From DAOTTI01 sp034437795 (lineage in GTDB: Bacteria; Chloroflexota; UBA11872; UBA12225): a DNA stretch of 45,815 nt. Position 1 is the first letter of the stretch. Each line of letters starts with the position of its first letter. Shown in pieces: positions 15,109-25,146 of this stretch. A program made the translations under genes and the position numbers. Location of the stretch: positions 1 to 45,815 of the forward strand of contig DAOTTI010000226.1 in NCBI GenBank assembly GCA_034437795.1, read 5' to 3'. The notes under the pieces were generated by a model, which worked only from the letters and a program-made list of their open reading frames with translations, did no database searches and had not been told where the DNA came from.

Positions 15109-16080
15109 CTAGTGCTTCATCTGGGGGTCGAGGGCATCGCGCAGGCCATCGCCCAGGAAGGTGAAGGACAGCATCACCAGGGCCACGCACAGGGCGGGGG
15201 CCGCGATCAGGATAGGCTGGCTGTAGATGGCGGCGTAGCCATCCTGGAGCATGTTCCCCCAGCTCGCCGTCGGCGGCCGGATGCCCAGTCCCAGAAACGA
15301 GAGGCTGGCCTCGGCGAAGATGGCGCCGGGGATGGAGAAGGCGATGGACACGATGATCGGGGCCAGGATATTGGGCACGATGTGGCGCCACATGATGCGC
15401 AGAGTGGGCACCCCAATACAGCGAGCGGCCTCGACGTACTCCTTCTGCTTGACGGAAAGGACCTGGCCGCGGACCAGGCGCGCCATCCCTTCCCAGCCGA
15501 CCAGCCCCAGGGCCAGGAGCATCAGGAGCAGCCCGCCCATCTGCCGCCCAAGCCAGCTGTCGCGGAAGGCCGCGCTGATGATGATGAGGAAGAGCAGACC
15601 GGGGAAAGCGTAGACCACGTCGACCAGGCGCATCAGCAGGTTGTCGATGCGCCCGCCGAGATATCCGGCCAGCATGCCGATCGTGCCGCCCACCAGGAGA
15701 TAGATGGAGACGGGGATGAGGCTGATGACCATCGACACGCGGGCGCCCCAGATGATGCGGCTCAGCTCGTCACGCCCCACGCCATCGGTGCCCAGCGGAT
15801 GGCGCCAGTCGCCGGTGACCCAGGCCGGCCCGCGGTAGACCATCTCGTGGTTCTGGGCATTGTAGTGATAGGGAGCGATCACGGGCGCCAGGAGGGCCAG
15901 CAGCCAGAAGAAGATGATGATGCACATGCCGGCCACGGCCATGCGGTTCCGCGTCAGGCGCCGCCAGGCGTCTGACCAGAGGCTGCGAGGCTTGGCCGTG
16001 CGGAAGCCGAGCAACGGCTCCGGCGCGGCCGCGCTGGCCCGCGGGGGCACGGTACCGATGACCGCTGTCTGCTGTGCCAT
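15109..16080 (-). CDS. Peptide-type ABC transporter permease (OppC/DppC family)
   Basis: This is the second inner-membrane permease of an oligopeptide/dipeptide-type importer. At 323 residues it has an N-terminal OppC-type TM segment (MAVAGMCIIIFFWLLALLAPVI). The ATPase-contacting EAA loop is visible (EAARCIGVPTLRIMWRHIVPN), and four more TM segments are present. The start ATG 16080 fits. It follows the OppB-type permease by 76 bp and is third in the binding protein - OppB - OppC order. No ATP-binding subunit follows, so it must use ATPases from elsewhere. Confidence 0.94.
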   Translation of the reverse strand: MAQQTAVIGTVPPRASAAAPEPLLGFRTAKPRSLWSDAWRRLTRNRMAVAGMCIIIFFWLLALLAPVIAPYHYNAQNHEMVYRGPAWVTGDWRHPLGTDGVGRDELSRIIWGARVSMVISLIPVSIYLLVGGTIGMLAGYLGGRIDNLLMRLVDVVYAFPGLLFLIIISAAFRDSWLGRQMGGLLLMLLALGLVGWEGMARLVRGQVLSVKQKEYVEAARCIGVPTLRIMWRHIVPNILAPIIVSIAFSIPGAIFAEASLSFLGLGIRPPTASWGNMLQDGYAAIYSQPILIAAPALCVALVMLSFTFLGDGLRDALDPQMKH

Positions 16081-16156
16081 TTTCTAGTCTTTCCTGCCCA
16101 GAGTGCTGAGGCTCTACCAGCCGGCGCCGGGCCAGGCGCTGCTTATCATCCGCTGC

Positions 16157-17164
16157 CTAGGAGTACGAGATGCGCGGGTCAAGCCAGGCATAGACCAGGT
16201 CCACCACCAAGTTCATGATGGCGATGATCAGGGCGTAGATCAGCGTGATGGCCATGATCATGGAGTAATCGCGGGCGGCAATCGCCTGGACGTACTGCCG
16301 GCCCATGCCGGGAAAGCTGAACATGTGCTCGATGAAGAAGCTACCGGTGATCAGCCCGGCCAGGGCGGGGCCGAGTACGGTGGCCACCGGAATGAGGGCG
16401 TTGCGCAGCGCGTGCCGGTACATGATCAAGCGCTCGTGGAGGCCCTTCGCCCGCGCCGTGCGGATGTAGTCCTGGCGCAGCACCTCCAGCATGGTGGCCC
16501 GCGTGAGGCGGGTGATGAAGGCGGTCAGGCCGATCCCAAGCGCGAAGGTGGGCAGGATCCACGGCTGGGGCGTATGCCAGCTCCTGGCGACGATCGGCAG
16601 CCAGTGCAGCCACAGGCCGAAGAGGAGGATCAGAAAGATGGCCAGGACAAAGCTCGGCGTGGCGACGAAGAAGGTCGCGCCGAACAGCGAGGTGTAGTCG
16701 ATCAGGCGGTTATGGTGGAGCGCGGCTAGAATGCCCAGGGGGATGCCGGTGAGCGTCCCGAATAGAAAGGCGAACAGCCCCAGCTGGGCGGTGCGGCCGA
16801 ACCGGCTCTCCCACCAGGGCCGGCCCGCCTGCGATTGGAACAGGATCTCGTTTACGCTCCGCCCGCGCTGCTGAAAGGACGGGCCCAGGTCGCCCTGGAG
16901 CACCCCGCGGAAGACCGGCTTGCCGTCGGGGGTGCGGTTGGTCGGCCACAGGCCCATGTAGATCAAGTACTGCTTCCATACCGGCTCGTCGAGATGGTAG
17001 CGCCGGCTGAGCGCCTCGATCACCTCCGCGGGTACGTCACGGCCGCTGCCCGTCACGTCAAAGGGCCCGCCCGGCGTCAGCTTCATCAGCACGAAGGTGA
17101 CGACGGAGATCACGAACAGGACAGGCACGAACCAGAGCAGCCGGCGGATGACGTAGCGATACAT
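16157..17164 (-). CDS. Peptide-type ABC transporter permease (OppB/DppB family)
   Basis: This is the first permease of the same importer. It starts with the typical MYRYVIRRLLWFVPVLF segment, so ATG 17164 is preferred over the frame start 24 bp upstream. The EAA-type loop is YIRTARAKGLHERLIMYRHALRNA, and the C-terminus DLVYAWLDPRI is a family signature. The length is 335 residues. The substrate class (peptides, or other ligands of cluster C binding proteins) cannot be fixed from sequence alone. Confidence 0.94.
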   Translation of the reverse strand: MYRYVIRRLLWFVPVLFVISVVTFVLMKLTPGGPFDVTGSGRDVPAEVIEALSRRYHLDEPVWKQYLIYMGLWPTNRTPDGKPVFRGVLQGDLGPSFQQRGRSVNEILFQSQAGRPWWESRFGRTAQLGLFAFLFGTLTGIPLGILAALHHNRLIDYTSLFGATFFVATPSFVLAIFLILLFGLWLHWLPIVARSWHTPQPWILPTFALGIGLTAFITRLTRATMLEVLRQDYIRTARAKGLHERLIMYRHALRNALIPVATVLGPALAGLITGSFFIEHMFSFPGMGRQYVQAIAARDYSMIMAITLIYALIIAIMNLVVDLVYAWLDPRISYS

Positions 17165-17244
17165 GGCTGAGATAGGGGTCAATGGCAATTATGACAGGAG
17201 CCGCGTTCCCTGGGGGCGGCGGCCCCTAGCCGGTGGAAGGGAGC

Positions 17245-17286
17245 GGCCCCGGCACGGGCCGGCGCGTGGCGGAGGGCGCCGGGGCC
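17245..17286 (-). promoter_or_regulatory. Inverted repeat between the binding protein and permease genes
   Basis: GGCCCCGGC and GCCGGGGCC form 9-bp perfect arms around a GC-rich 24-nt loop. In many ABC operons such a structure after the binding protein gene raises its message relative to the permeases; that role here is inferred. Confidence 0.4.
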
Positions 17287-17390
17287 AACCACGGCGCCCC
17301 GCCGGCCGCGCCGCAGGGATGGCTCTCCTGCCAGGCACACCCCTTCGGCGCGGCGGGGCCGGTGCCGCTGCCCGTTGGGCAGAGAGGCGG

Positions 17391-19124
17391 CTACTCCGCC
17401 AGGCGCATGCTCTGGAGCTGGTGCTCGCCGACGAAGTACTCGGTCGGGTCCGGCTTGTACCCGATGATGCGGGGCTTGATCAGCGACCACACCACCTCGT
17501 GATAGAGCAGGACCACCGGCGCGTCGTTGAGGAAGATCTGCGCCGCCTGGCGGTAGAGCTCGCGCCGGCGCTCCGGATCAAGCTCGATGTCGGCGGCATC
17601 GGTGAGCCGGTCGAACTCGGGGTTGACCCAGCCGGTCTTGTCCACCGGGTTCTTGGAGTTGAACACGGTGCTGTACCAGTTCTGGGGGTCGTTGTAGTCC
17701 TGGTGCCAGCCCGCGCGCGACAGGAGCTGGGGGAAGGTCTGCACGCTCTTACGCATCGCCACCAGCGTGCGGGGCTCAATGGGATCGAGCAGGACGTCGA
17801 TACCCAGATGCTGCTTCAGCATGGCCGCCAGGGCCTCGGCGCGGCGCCGGCTGGCCGCCGTGGAGGCAAAGGCCATCTTGATCTCGGGTAGACCCTTCCC
17901 GCCGGGGAACCCCGCCTCGGCCAGCAGCCGCCGCGCGATGTCGGGGTTGAAGATCTGCTCCTCCAGTTCGTACTCGAAGTGCCCGGCGAACCCCGGGGGG
18001 ATGAGCTGGCGGGCGGGGATGCCGCGACCCCCTTCGATGTTGCGGATGTAGGAGACGCGATCGATGGCGTGCGAAAAAGCCAGGCGCACGCCCCGGTTAT
18101 CGAACGGCGCCTTGGTGTTGTTGAAGGCCATCCAGATCGTCGTCGGTGACGGGTACTGGACGAACTGCGCCCGCAGGTTGGGATCGGCGTCTACCTGGGG
18201 CTTGAACTCGGAGATGACGCCGGTCATGTCCAACTCGTCGTTCAGGTACGCGGCGAAGGCCACCGCCGCCTCGGCGATCATCGCCTCCTCGACGTTGCGG
18301 ATGGCAGGAGCGCCGGCGTAGTAGCGGTCGTTGGCCGTAAACCGCATGCGGTTGTTGTGGTCCCACTCGGCCAGCACGTAGGGCCCCGTGCCGATGTAGG
18401 TCGCCGGCTCCGTCCACTTACTGCCGAACTCGTCACCCCCGTTGCCCTCGCGCACCTTGTCCTCGCGCGTCGCCACGCCGCACCAGGTGCACAGCACGCT
18501 CAGGAACCAGGGGGCTGGCGCGATGGTCTTGATCTGGAGCGTCTTGTCGTCCAGCGCGCGGACACCCATGGCCTCGCGCAGGGCGTCGAGGCGCTCCGGC
18601 GGGGTGTTCTTGGCGTCGGTCAGATTGAGCGTCTCGGCCCCGGCGATGATGTTGCCCAGGAAGGAGTACTGCCCCTCCGTGCGGGGGTCCATGTGGCGCC
18701 GCCAGGCAAAGACGAAGTCCTGGGCCCGCACCGGCACGCCGTCGGAATAGTAGGCGTCCTCACGGATCTTGAAGGTGAAGAGCGTGCCGTTCTCCTCAAC
18801 AGTCGGCATGCTCTCCGCCAGATCCGGAATGATGTTCCCATTCGCGTCGAACTGCAGCAGATTACGGAAGACCCGCATGATGACCTCGATCTCGTGCACG
18901 AACGAGGCCTTCTGCGGGTCGATGCTGTCCGGCTCCGAGCCGAGATTGAGGCGCAGAGTTCCGCCGGCTGCCTGCGCGGCGGGGGCCGCCAGCGCGGCCG
19001 GGACGGGGGCGCCCAGCGCCACGGCGGTCGCCGCCGCGCCGGCCGTGCCGGCCCGCTTCAGCATGCCCCGACGGTTGATCTCGCCCCCACTGTGCTCCGC
19101 TTCCCTGTTACGTTGCGCTGCCAC
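17391..19124 (-). CDS. ABC transporter substrate-binding protein, family 5 (peptide/nickel type)
   Basis: This is the extracytoplasmic binding protein of the importer encoded with the two permeases. An N-terminal twin-arginine-like signal (NRRGMLKRAG followed by an Ala-rich hydrophobic stretch) suggests Tat export. The SBP_bac_5 domain follows: LNLGSEPDSIDPQKA, LAESMPTVEENGTLFTFKIRE, YYSDGVPVRAQDFVFAWRR. The length is 577 residues. The start GTG 19124 is supported by AAGGAGGAACTTCG just before it. It is the first gene of the operon; 226 bp with an inverted repeat separate it from the OppB-type gene. Confidence 0.93.
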   Translation of the reverse strand: MAAQRNREAEHSGGEINRRGMLKRAGTAGAAATAVALGAPVPAALAAPAAQAAGGTLRLNLGSEPDSIDPQKASFVHEIEVIMRVFRNLLQFDANGNIIPDLAESMPTVEENGTLFTFKIREDAYYSDGVPVRAQDFVFAWRRHMDPRTEGQYSFLGNIIAGAETLNLTDAKNTPPERLDALREAMGVRALDDKTLQIKTIAPAPWFLSVLCTWCGVATREDKVREGNGGDEFGSKWTEPATYIGTGPYVLAEWDHNNRMRFTANDRYYAGAPAIRNVEEAMIAEAAVAFAAYLNDELDMTGVISEFKPQVDADPNLRAQFVQYPSPTTIWMAFNNTKAPFDNRGVRLAFSHAIDRVSYIRNIEGGRGIPARQLIPPGFAGHFEYELEEQIFNPDIARRLLAEAGFPGGKGLPEIKMAFASTAASRRRAEALAAMLKQHLGIDVLLDPIEPRTLVAMRKSVQTFPQLLSRAGWHQDYNDPQNWYSTVFNSKNPVDKTGWVNPEFDRLTDAADIELDPERRRELYRQAAQIFLNDAPVVLLYHEVVWSLIKPRIIGYKPDPTEYFVGEHQLQSMRLAE

Positions 19125-19304
19125 CGAAGTTCCTCCTTGTCTTTCGGCCGGCTGCTATGCCGGTCCGGGGTGTGCAAGTTACCGCGCCGATCACCTTGCC
19201 CTAGCTACCACGCACCACCTGTTCGCAGCCAGTTCGTAGCCAGCAGCTAGTGGCCAGCAGGCCAGTGTAGTGCGTCCAAGAAGAAGTTGTCAACCGCCAT
19301 AGGA

Positions 19305-20603
19305 TTATTTGCCTGGGGTGGGCGGGGAGCGGGGCGTCTGGCTGCGCCAGCGGGAGAGACGCTCGGCGATGACCTGCTCGTACCCCTGCTCGCCGGGCTC
19401 GTAGAAGCGCGCGTCGACGCCGTCGGGCAGGTAGCGCTGCGAGACGTAGGCCCCTTCGTAGTCGTGGGCGTAGCGGTAGCCCTTGCCGTAGCCGAGGGCC
19501 CGCGCCCCGCCAAAGGACGGGTTACGCAGGTGCAGGGGTACCTCCGTGTTGGCTCCGGCCTCGATCGCCGCCTGCGCCCGCCACAGCGCCTGGGCGGCGC
19601 GGTTGCTCTTGGGCGCGGTAGCCAGGTAGGTCGCGGCCTGGGCCAGGGTGAGCCCCGCCTCCGGCAGCCCGATCCGCTCCACCGCCTCAGCCGCGGCGGC
19701 AGCGACCAAGAGCGCCTGGGGGTCGGCGTTGCCGACGTCCTCCGAGGCCAGGATGACCATGCGCCGCGCGATGAACCGCGGGTCCTCGCCCGCCGCCAGC
19801 ATCTTGGCCAGGTAGAAGACGGCCGCGTCGGGGTCAGACCCGCGCAGGCTCTTGATGAAAGCGGAGATCGTCTGGTAGTGGTCGTCGCCGGCGCGGTCGT
19901 AGCGCACCTGGCGGCGCTGGGCGGCCTCGCGCACGTGGGCGGCGGTGATCACGCCCCCGTCGGCCGGCGAGACCAGGTCGGCCGCCGCCTCTAGGGTGTT
20001 CAGGGCGATGCGGGCGTCGCCGGCGCTGAGGGCCACGATCTGGTCCAGCGCGTCTGGCTCGAGCGCCAGCCCCTGGCCCCCGAGGCCCCGCTCCTCGTCC
20101 GCCAGGGCCCGCAGCACCAGCCGGCGCACGTCGTCACCTGCCAGCGGTTCGAAGTGGAAGATGCGCGTGCGCGAGCGCAAGGGGGCGATAACGTCGAAGT
20201 AGGGGTTCTCGGTGGTGGCGCCGATGAGGATGATCGTTCCGTCTTCGACGTAGGGGAGGAGCGCGTCCTGCTGCGCCTTCGACCAGCGGTGGACCTCATC
20301 GACCAGCAGGACAGTGCGGCGCCCCGCGCGGCGATACTGCCTGGCCGCGTCGATGACGCGGCGCAGGTCGGCGACGCCGTCGGTGACGGCGCTGAGCGAG
20401 GCGAAGTGGGCCTGGGTGCGCCGAGCAATGAGCAGGGCCAGCGCCGTCTTGCCCGTGCCGGGCGGCCCCCAGAAGATCATGGAGCCCAGCCGGTCCGTCT
20501 CAATGGCGCGCCGCAGGGCCCGGCCCGGCCCCAGGAGGTGCTCCTGGCCGACGAACTCGTCCAGGGTGCGGGGGCGCATGCGTACCGCAAGCGGGGTGTC
20601 CAT
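19305..20603 (-). CDS. rarA: Replication-associated recombination protein RarA/MgsA
   Basis: RarA is an AAA+ clamp-loader-like ATPase that acts at stalled replication forks. The N-terminus RPRTLDEFVGQEHLLGPGRAL, Walker A GPPGTGKTALAL, Walker B LLVDEVHRWSKAQQDALLP and sensor GATTENPYFDV are all visible. The C-terminal tetramerisation region includes RGSDPDAAVFYLAKMLAAGEDP and GYKGYRYAHDY-like residues. The length of 432 is normal. The start ATG 20603 lies 3 bp past the DUF4129 gene stop with GGGGAGGGA as ribosome site inside that gene, so the two are co-transcribed. Confidence 0.96.
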   Translation of the reverse strand: MDTPLAVRMRPRTLDEFVGQEHLLGPGRALRRAIETDRLGSMIFWGPPGTGKTALALLIARRTQAHFASLSAVTDGVADLRRVIDAARQYRRAGRRTVLLVDEVHRWSKAQQDALLPYVEDGTIILIGATTENPYFDVIAPLRSRTRIFHFEPLAGDDVRRLVLRALADEERGLGGQGLALEPDALDQIVALSAGDARIALNTLEAAADLVSPADGGVITAAHVREAAQRRQVRYDRAGDDHYQTISAFIKSLRGSDPDAAVFYLAKMLAAGEDPRFIARRMVILASEDVGNADPQALLVAAAAAEAVERIGLPEAGLTLAQAATYLATAPKSNRAAQALWRAQAAIEAGANTEVPLHLRNPSFGGARALGYGKGYRYAHDYEGAYVSQRYLPDGVDARFYEPGEQGYEQVIAERLSRWRSQTPRSPPTPGK

Positions 20604-20606
20604 CGC

Positions 20607-22433
20607 TTAGTCCCTCCCCAGGCCGAACCAGCCCGCCACCTGCTGGGCGCGGCGCCGGGCCTGAAGGGAGGCGCGCAGGCGCTGCCACGGCCCGCGCACG
20701 CGCCTGGCCTCCGTCTCATCGATCGGGCGCGGGCTGTACTTGGCGCGGACGAAGGCCTCGGTCAGCGTCTCCAGCTCCCGCCGCCCCTCCGGCAGGCGGT
20801 CCGCCAGCTGGCGGCTGTACTCGTAGGCCGTCTGGCCTTTGCCTCGCGCCCAGCCGAGGGCGGCGGCGCGCTGCACCAGCGAGACGTAGAAGTACTGGAT
20901 CAGCTCCCGCGGGCCCAGCCCGCGTAGGCGCAGCCAGCCCCGCGCCCCCCCACCCGGCGGAGCCGCCTGGCGGCGCCGACGCAGCCGCGCCTGGATCGCC
21001 TCCGGCGCCAGACTGAGCAGGCGGGGCGAGCCAAAGCTGAACAGGCGCCAGAGCACGGCCAGTAGCTCCAGCACCGCGCCCCAGACCAGCGCCAGGGCAT
21101 CCTTCCAGAAGCTGCGCAGGCCCTGTATGATGGCGTGCCGTTTGCGCCAGGTGTTCCACACCGCGTAGACGGTAAGCGCCGCCGGTAGCACGTACAGCAG
21201 CAAGGCAAAGACCAGGCGGCTGGTCCAGGTTGGCCCGCCCGGCGCCGGCAGCCCGTCACCGGGCAGGAGCGGGGGCGGGGTATCGCGGGCACCGGCGGCC
21301 GCCCCGCTGGGGCCGACCCCTCGGGGAACCAGCCACGTCAGGGGGGTGAGCACCAGGGCCGCCAGATGGGTCAGCAGCCAGTTGAAGGCGCCGAAGAGCA
21401 GGCGCAGCGGGAAGAGCAGCCAGGAGATGATGGACTGGTCGTCGGGTGGAGTGAAGGATGTCGGCAGCAGCAGGGCCAGCAGCAGCGACGCCAGGACGAG
21501 GCCGGCGCCATAGCCCAGCCAGCGGCTGGCCAGTCCCGTCTGCACCACAGCGCCGGCGCGCAGCCAGCCGGTGCGCAGGCGGTCAAGGCTGGTCTGGGCC
21601 GCGAGCACGAAGCCCAGCAGGTAATAGAGCAGGACGTGCAGGTGCAGGCCGCCCACCTCCGGCCGGTTCGGGTCGGAGAGGCGCTCGGGGTCGACGAAGG
21701 CCAGACCGGTAAAGACGAGCATGATGAACCCGCCGATGACGAAGCGCCACATCAGGCGCCGCCAGGCGCCGGTATGGTCGACGAAGCGATAGGGGCTGCT
21801 CAGCCAATCATGATAGGCAGGGGTGCTAGCCGGCGGCGGCAGCTCTCCCGGCTGGAGGGAGAGGCGGCTGAGATCCTCGGCCGCACGGAGCGCCTCGTCC
21901 CACACAAAGAAGACCAGGATCAGGCTCCAGACCAGGGGGACGTCCCAGAAGCGGACGGGGTCATCGAGCCAGCTCGCCACCTCCGCCACGACGGCGCCGG
22001 GGCCCTGCAACAGGTACGGCAGCAGCTTCAGGACCAGCAGGATGGGGACCAGCAGCAGGACCCAGTCCATGACGCCGTACTCGGTGTAGCGGCGCAGGTT
22101 GCGCCCCACGTGCCGCCCGCCCAGCGCCAACCCGGCGGCGTAGACGGCGGTCGCGACGAGCACCACAGAGAGGATCTGAGGCGACGGCAGCCCGCGCGCG
22201 CTCAGCCCCAGCGCCAGCGACCAGGCCACGCAGGCGAACATGGCCACGCACAGCACGCGCTCGACGTGCAGGCTGGCCACCCATTGCGGCAGGGCGCCAT
22301 AGTCCGGCTGGGGCGGGTTAAACGTCGCGGACCACGGGCCCGGCACCTCCCCGCCCACCCGATCGTCGGCGCGCCGCTCCTCCCGCGCGGCGCGGCCGTC
22401 GGTGCGCTCGGACACCGGCTCTAGCTCCGCCAT
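20607..22433 (-). CDS. DUF4129-domain membrane protein
   Basis: This is a multi-pass membrane protein of 608 residues. At least nine hydrophobic segments are spread over the first 420 residues. A soluble C-terminal DUF4129 domain follows (RAAALGWARGKGQTAYEYSRQLADRLP ... LTEAFVRAKYSPRPIDETEA). DUF4129 is usually fused to or next to transglutaminase-like proteins with DUF58 and MoxR, a set thought to act on the envelope or on protein assembly. Here the transglutaminase domain is absent. ATG 22433 is chosen (GAGGGAG 10 nt upstream) instead of the TTG 21 bp earlier. It lies in a run with DUF58 and moxR upstream and rarA downstream. Confidence 0.86.
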   Translation of the reverse strand: MAELEPVSERTDGRAAREERRADDRVGGEVPGPWSATFNPPQPDYGALPQWVASLHVERVLCVAMFACVAWSLALGLSARGLPSPQILSVVLVATAVYAAGLALGGRHVGRNLRRYTEYGVMDWVLLLVPILLVLKLLPYLLQGPGAVVAEVASWLDDPVRFWDVPLVWSLILVFFVWDEALRAAEDLSRLSLQPGELPPPASTPAYHDWLSSPYRFVDHTGAWRRLMWRFVIGGFIMLVFTGLAFVDPERLSDPNRPEVGGLHLHVLLYYLLGFVLAAQTSLDRLRTGWLRAGAVVQTGLASRWLGYGAGLVLASLLLALLLPTSFTPPDDQSIISWLLFPLRLLFGAFNWLLTHLAALVLTPLTWLVPRGVGPSGAAAGARDTPPPLLPGDGLPAPGGPTWTSRLVFALLLYVLPAALTVYAVWNTWRKRHAIIQGLRSFWKDALALVWGAVLELLAVLWRLFSFGSPRLLSLAPEAIQARLRRRRQAAPPGGGARGWLRLRGLGPRELIQYFYVSLVQRAAALGWARGKGQTAYEYSRQLADRLPEGRRELETLTEAFVRAKYSPRPIDETEARRVRGPWQRLRASLQARRRAQQVAGWFGLGRD

Positions 22434-22552
22434 CGCACCATCGCTCCCTCGCAATCCCTAGCGTACCGCGCTTCATACCCACCGGCGGCCCACGCCGCGC
22501 TGGCCCGCACGGCTGGCGCCCCAACCGGCGCGCCTCGCTGCCCGCCGGCAGC

Positions 22553-23935
22553 TCACACCGCCACCTTCTTCTGGTCGAACAGGGTCACGTCCTCCTCGCT
22601 ACGTACCTCGTGCACCTGAAAACCCATCGCTGCCAGCTCCGCGGGGAAGACGTCGCGAAAGCCGAAGCGGACGAGCACGACCACGACGTTGAACCCGCTC
22701 TTGCGCAGCGCCACCAGGGCATCGACCAGGCCCAGGGCGCGCCCCCAGGTGATGACGGCGATCGTGCTCCCCCACGGCAGGCGCACGGCCTGCTGCCGGA
22801 GGAGAGAGGCGAGGGGCTGGCTGGGCTGGGCCTGCACCCGCGCCAGCGCCTCCAGGATCCGCATCAGGTGGGCGCGCCCCTTCCCCGGCGGAATGGCGAT
22901 CGACGGGCGCTCGCGGGCCAGGGCGCGGCTGCTGGGCAGGGCAAAGCCTAGCTCGTCCAGCCCGCGCCGGTCGATCTGCCCCGGCCGTGGGCGCTCCAGG
23001 TCCCAGGGCTGCGGCGCGCCGGCACGGCTGGCGCCGTCCCCCGCTGGCGGCTCCATCTCGGTGGCTTCTTCCGGCGCGCCGTCCGGCCCACTGTCCAGCG
23101 CGGCGGCCGGATCGCGACCGTTGCAGATCAGGCCCACGGGCTGGCGCAGCTCGGCCAGGTGGTGGGCCAGGCTCGCCGCCACGACGATAGCCAGCTCGGT
23201 GGCGCCGTCGGCGTAGGCCAGGTCGTACTCCTCGGTGTTGAGGTTAAGGAACAGAAGAGTATCCAGGGTGATCGCCGGCTCGTACTTCGTCACCTGCAGC
23301 CGGCCGGTGGCCGCGCTCACTTTCCAGTTGATCTTCCGCAGGCTATCCCCGCGCATGTAGTCGCGCACGCCGACCACGCGGGACGGGTCCTCGTAGATGA
23401 TCTGGTGGGTCTTGAGGGACCCGAAGGGGCTGCGGGACGGTAGCCCCAGCTTGTCCAGCGAGAGGATCTTGGGGTAGACGGTCAGATAGCTGGGCGTCGC
23501 CGTGGCCATGGCGCGGGTATAGAAGCCGAAGACGTCGCCCAGCTCCACCTGTAGGGGCCCGATGGGGTAGTAGCCTCGCTTCTGGCCGACCACCTGGTAC
23601 TCCAGCGTGCGGGTCTCCCGCGGCAGCACCGAGACCACGGCGCGGAAGGCGTCCTGAGGCGTGAGGCGCGCCGGCAGGCGGTCCTCCACCCGCACCCAGG
23701 GGATAGGCAGGCGTCCACTATTCCGGATGCGCAGACGGAGCGTTGCGGTCTCCCCGAGGAAGACGTGCGATTCGAACTCGCGTCGGATGTCCAGATTGCG
23801 CCAGGCTCGCCAGACCCAGAGGCGCGCCAGCAGCCCCGTCAGCACAAAGAGGTAGAGCACAGAGTAGAAGAACTCGACGCGGAACGACGCGGCGAGAAAG
23901 ACGAGGACGGCGCCGACCAGGAGAAGGTTAGGCAT
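22553..23935 (-). CDS. DUF58-domain protein
   Basis: This 460-residue protein has two N-terminal TM segments (about 4-22 and 26-41) and an Ig-like region. The DUF58 signature follows: VVGVRDYMRGDSLRKINWKVSAATGRLQVTKYEP. The C-terminal half resembles a von Willebrand A fold that often lacks the full metal site. DUF58 proteins are partners of MoxR ATPases. The gene lies between moxR and the DUF4129 gene on the same strand (174-bp and 119-bp gaps), a typical MoxR-DUF58-DUF4129 order. A Gly/Pro/Glu-rich insert at about residues 290-320 is not conserved. Confidence 0.9.
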   Translation of the reverse strand: MPNLLLVGAVLVFLAASFRVEFFYSVLYLFVLTGLLARLWVWRAWRNLDIRREFESHVFLGETATLRLRIRNSGRLPIPWVRVEDRLPARLTPQDAFRAVVSVLPRETRTLEYQVVGQKRGYYPIGPLQVELGDVFGFYTRAMATATPSYLTVYPKILSLDKLGLPSRSPFGSLKTHQIIYEDPSRVVGVRDYMRGDSLRKINWKVSAATGRLQVTKYEPAITLDTLLFLNLNTEEYDLAYADGATELAIVVAASLAHHLAELRQPVGLICNGRDPAAALDSGPDGAPEEATEMEPPAGDGASRAGAPQPWDLERPRPGQIDRRGLDELGFALPSSRALARERPSIAIPPGKGRAHLMRILEALARVQAQPSQPLASLLRQQAVRLPWGSTIAVITWGRALGLVDALVALRKSGFNVVVVLVRFGFRDVFPAELAAMGFQVHEVRSEEDVTLFDQKKVAV

Positions 23936-24109
23936 GGCTGCTCAGGGGCCTGCGACGGGCGCGCGCTGGGGGCCGCGCCTCGGCCACATTCACCGTACAT
24001 TTGGCGCGAAGGATGAACGGCGACGGAGACACTCGTCCGTCGTTCTTTCGTCTTCTCATCTTCTGTTCTTCTGTCTGGCCATCTCGACGTCGACCCCTTG
24101 GCCGAGCTG

Positions 24110-25090
24110 CTAGGCCGGCACCGGCGCGCCGAGGGAGAGCGGCGCCGTCTCCAGAATGCCGGTGATGATGCCTTCGGCAGTGCGCCCGCGCAGGGCGGCT
24201 TCGGGCTTGAGGATCAGGCGATGGGAGAGAGTGGGGACGGCCAGGCGCTTCACGTCGTCCGGAATGACGTACTCCCTCCCGTCCATCGCCGCGTAGGCCT
24301 GCGCCGACTTGTAGAGGGCCAGCGAGCCGCGGGTCGACGCGCCGAGGGCCAGGTCCGGGTGCTCGCGGGTGGCCCGCACCACGGCCAGGATGTAGTCGCG
24401 CACGCTGGCCTCCACGTGGATGTCCCACACCAGGCGCTGGTGCATCACCACCTCCTGCATGTCCACCACCTGGCCGATGTGCTCAATGGGGTGCTCGCCC
24501 CGCAGGTTTTCCAGGATGCGCTGCTCATCTTCCAGGGCCGGATAGCCTAGGCGCAGGCGCATCAGGAAGCGGTCCAGCTGCGCCTCCGGCAAGGGGAAGG
24601 TCCCCTCGTACTCGATGGGGTTCTGGGTGGCCAGCACCAGGAACGGGCGGGGCAGGATCCGCGTCTGGCCATCCACCGTGATCTGGCGCTCGCCCATGCT
24701 CTCCAGCAGAGCCGACTGCGTGCGGGGCGTGGCGCGGTTGATCTCGTCTGCCAGCAGCACGTTGGAGAAGGCCGGGCCGGGGCGGAACTCGAACTCCTGG
24801 GTCTTCTGGTTGAAGACCGAGACGCCGGTCACGTCGTTGGGTAGCAGGTCCGGCGTGAACTGGATGCGCTTAAACGTCCCGCCGAGGGAGATGGCCAGGG
24901 CTCGAGCCAGCATGGTCTTGCCCGTGCCGGGCACGTCCTCGAACAGGATGTGGCCCTCGACCAGGAGGGCTACCAGGACCAGGTCGATCACGTCGCGCTT
25001 GCCGACGATCACGCGCTCGATGTTGTCGGCCAGCCGGTTGCAGAAGGCGCGCAGGCGCTGCAGGTTCGCGGTATCCACGAGCCGCATCAT
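24110..25090 (-). CDS. MoxR-family AAA+ ATPase (first of two)
   Basis: MoxR ATPases act as chaperone-like motors for assembling complexes, often with DUF58 or vWA partners. Walker A is EDVPGTGKTMLARAL, Walker B NVLLADEINRATPRTQSALLE, and MoxR signatures NPIEYEGTFPLPEAQLDRF and GASTRGSLALYKSAQAYA are present. The ATG pair at 25090/25087 gives 326 residues, normal for the family. The frame is open much further upstream, but that part is antisense to serA and not MoxR-like. It starts the moxR-DUF58-DUF4129-rarA run and is divergent from serA. Confidence 0.93.
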   Translation of the reverse strand: MMRLVDTANLQRLRAFCNRLADNIERVIVGKRDVIDLVLVALLVEGHILFEDVPGTGKTMLARALAISLGGTFKRIQFTPDLLPNDVTGVSVFNQKTQEFEFRPGPAFSNVLLADEINRATPRTQSALLESMGERQITVDGQTRILPRPFLVLATQNPIEYEGTFPLPEAQLDRFLMRLRLGYPALEDEQRILENLRGEHPIEHIGQVVDMQEVVMHQRLVWDIHVEASVRDYILAVVRATREHPDLALGASTRGSLALYKSAQAYAAMDGREYVIPDDVKRLAVPTLSHRLILKPEAALRGRTAEGIITGILETAPLSLGAPVPA

Positions 25091-25146
25091 AGCATGCAAT
25101 AGCTCAAGTAGCGATACAAGGAGGCGCGGCCGCGTGGCGCCGTTGA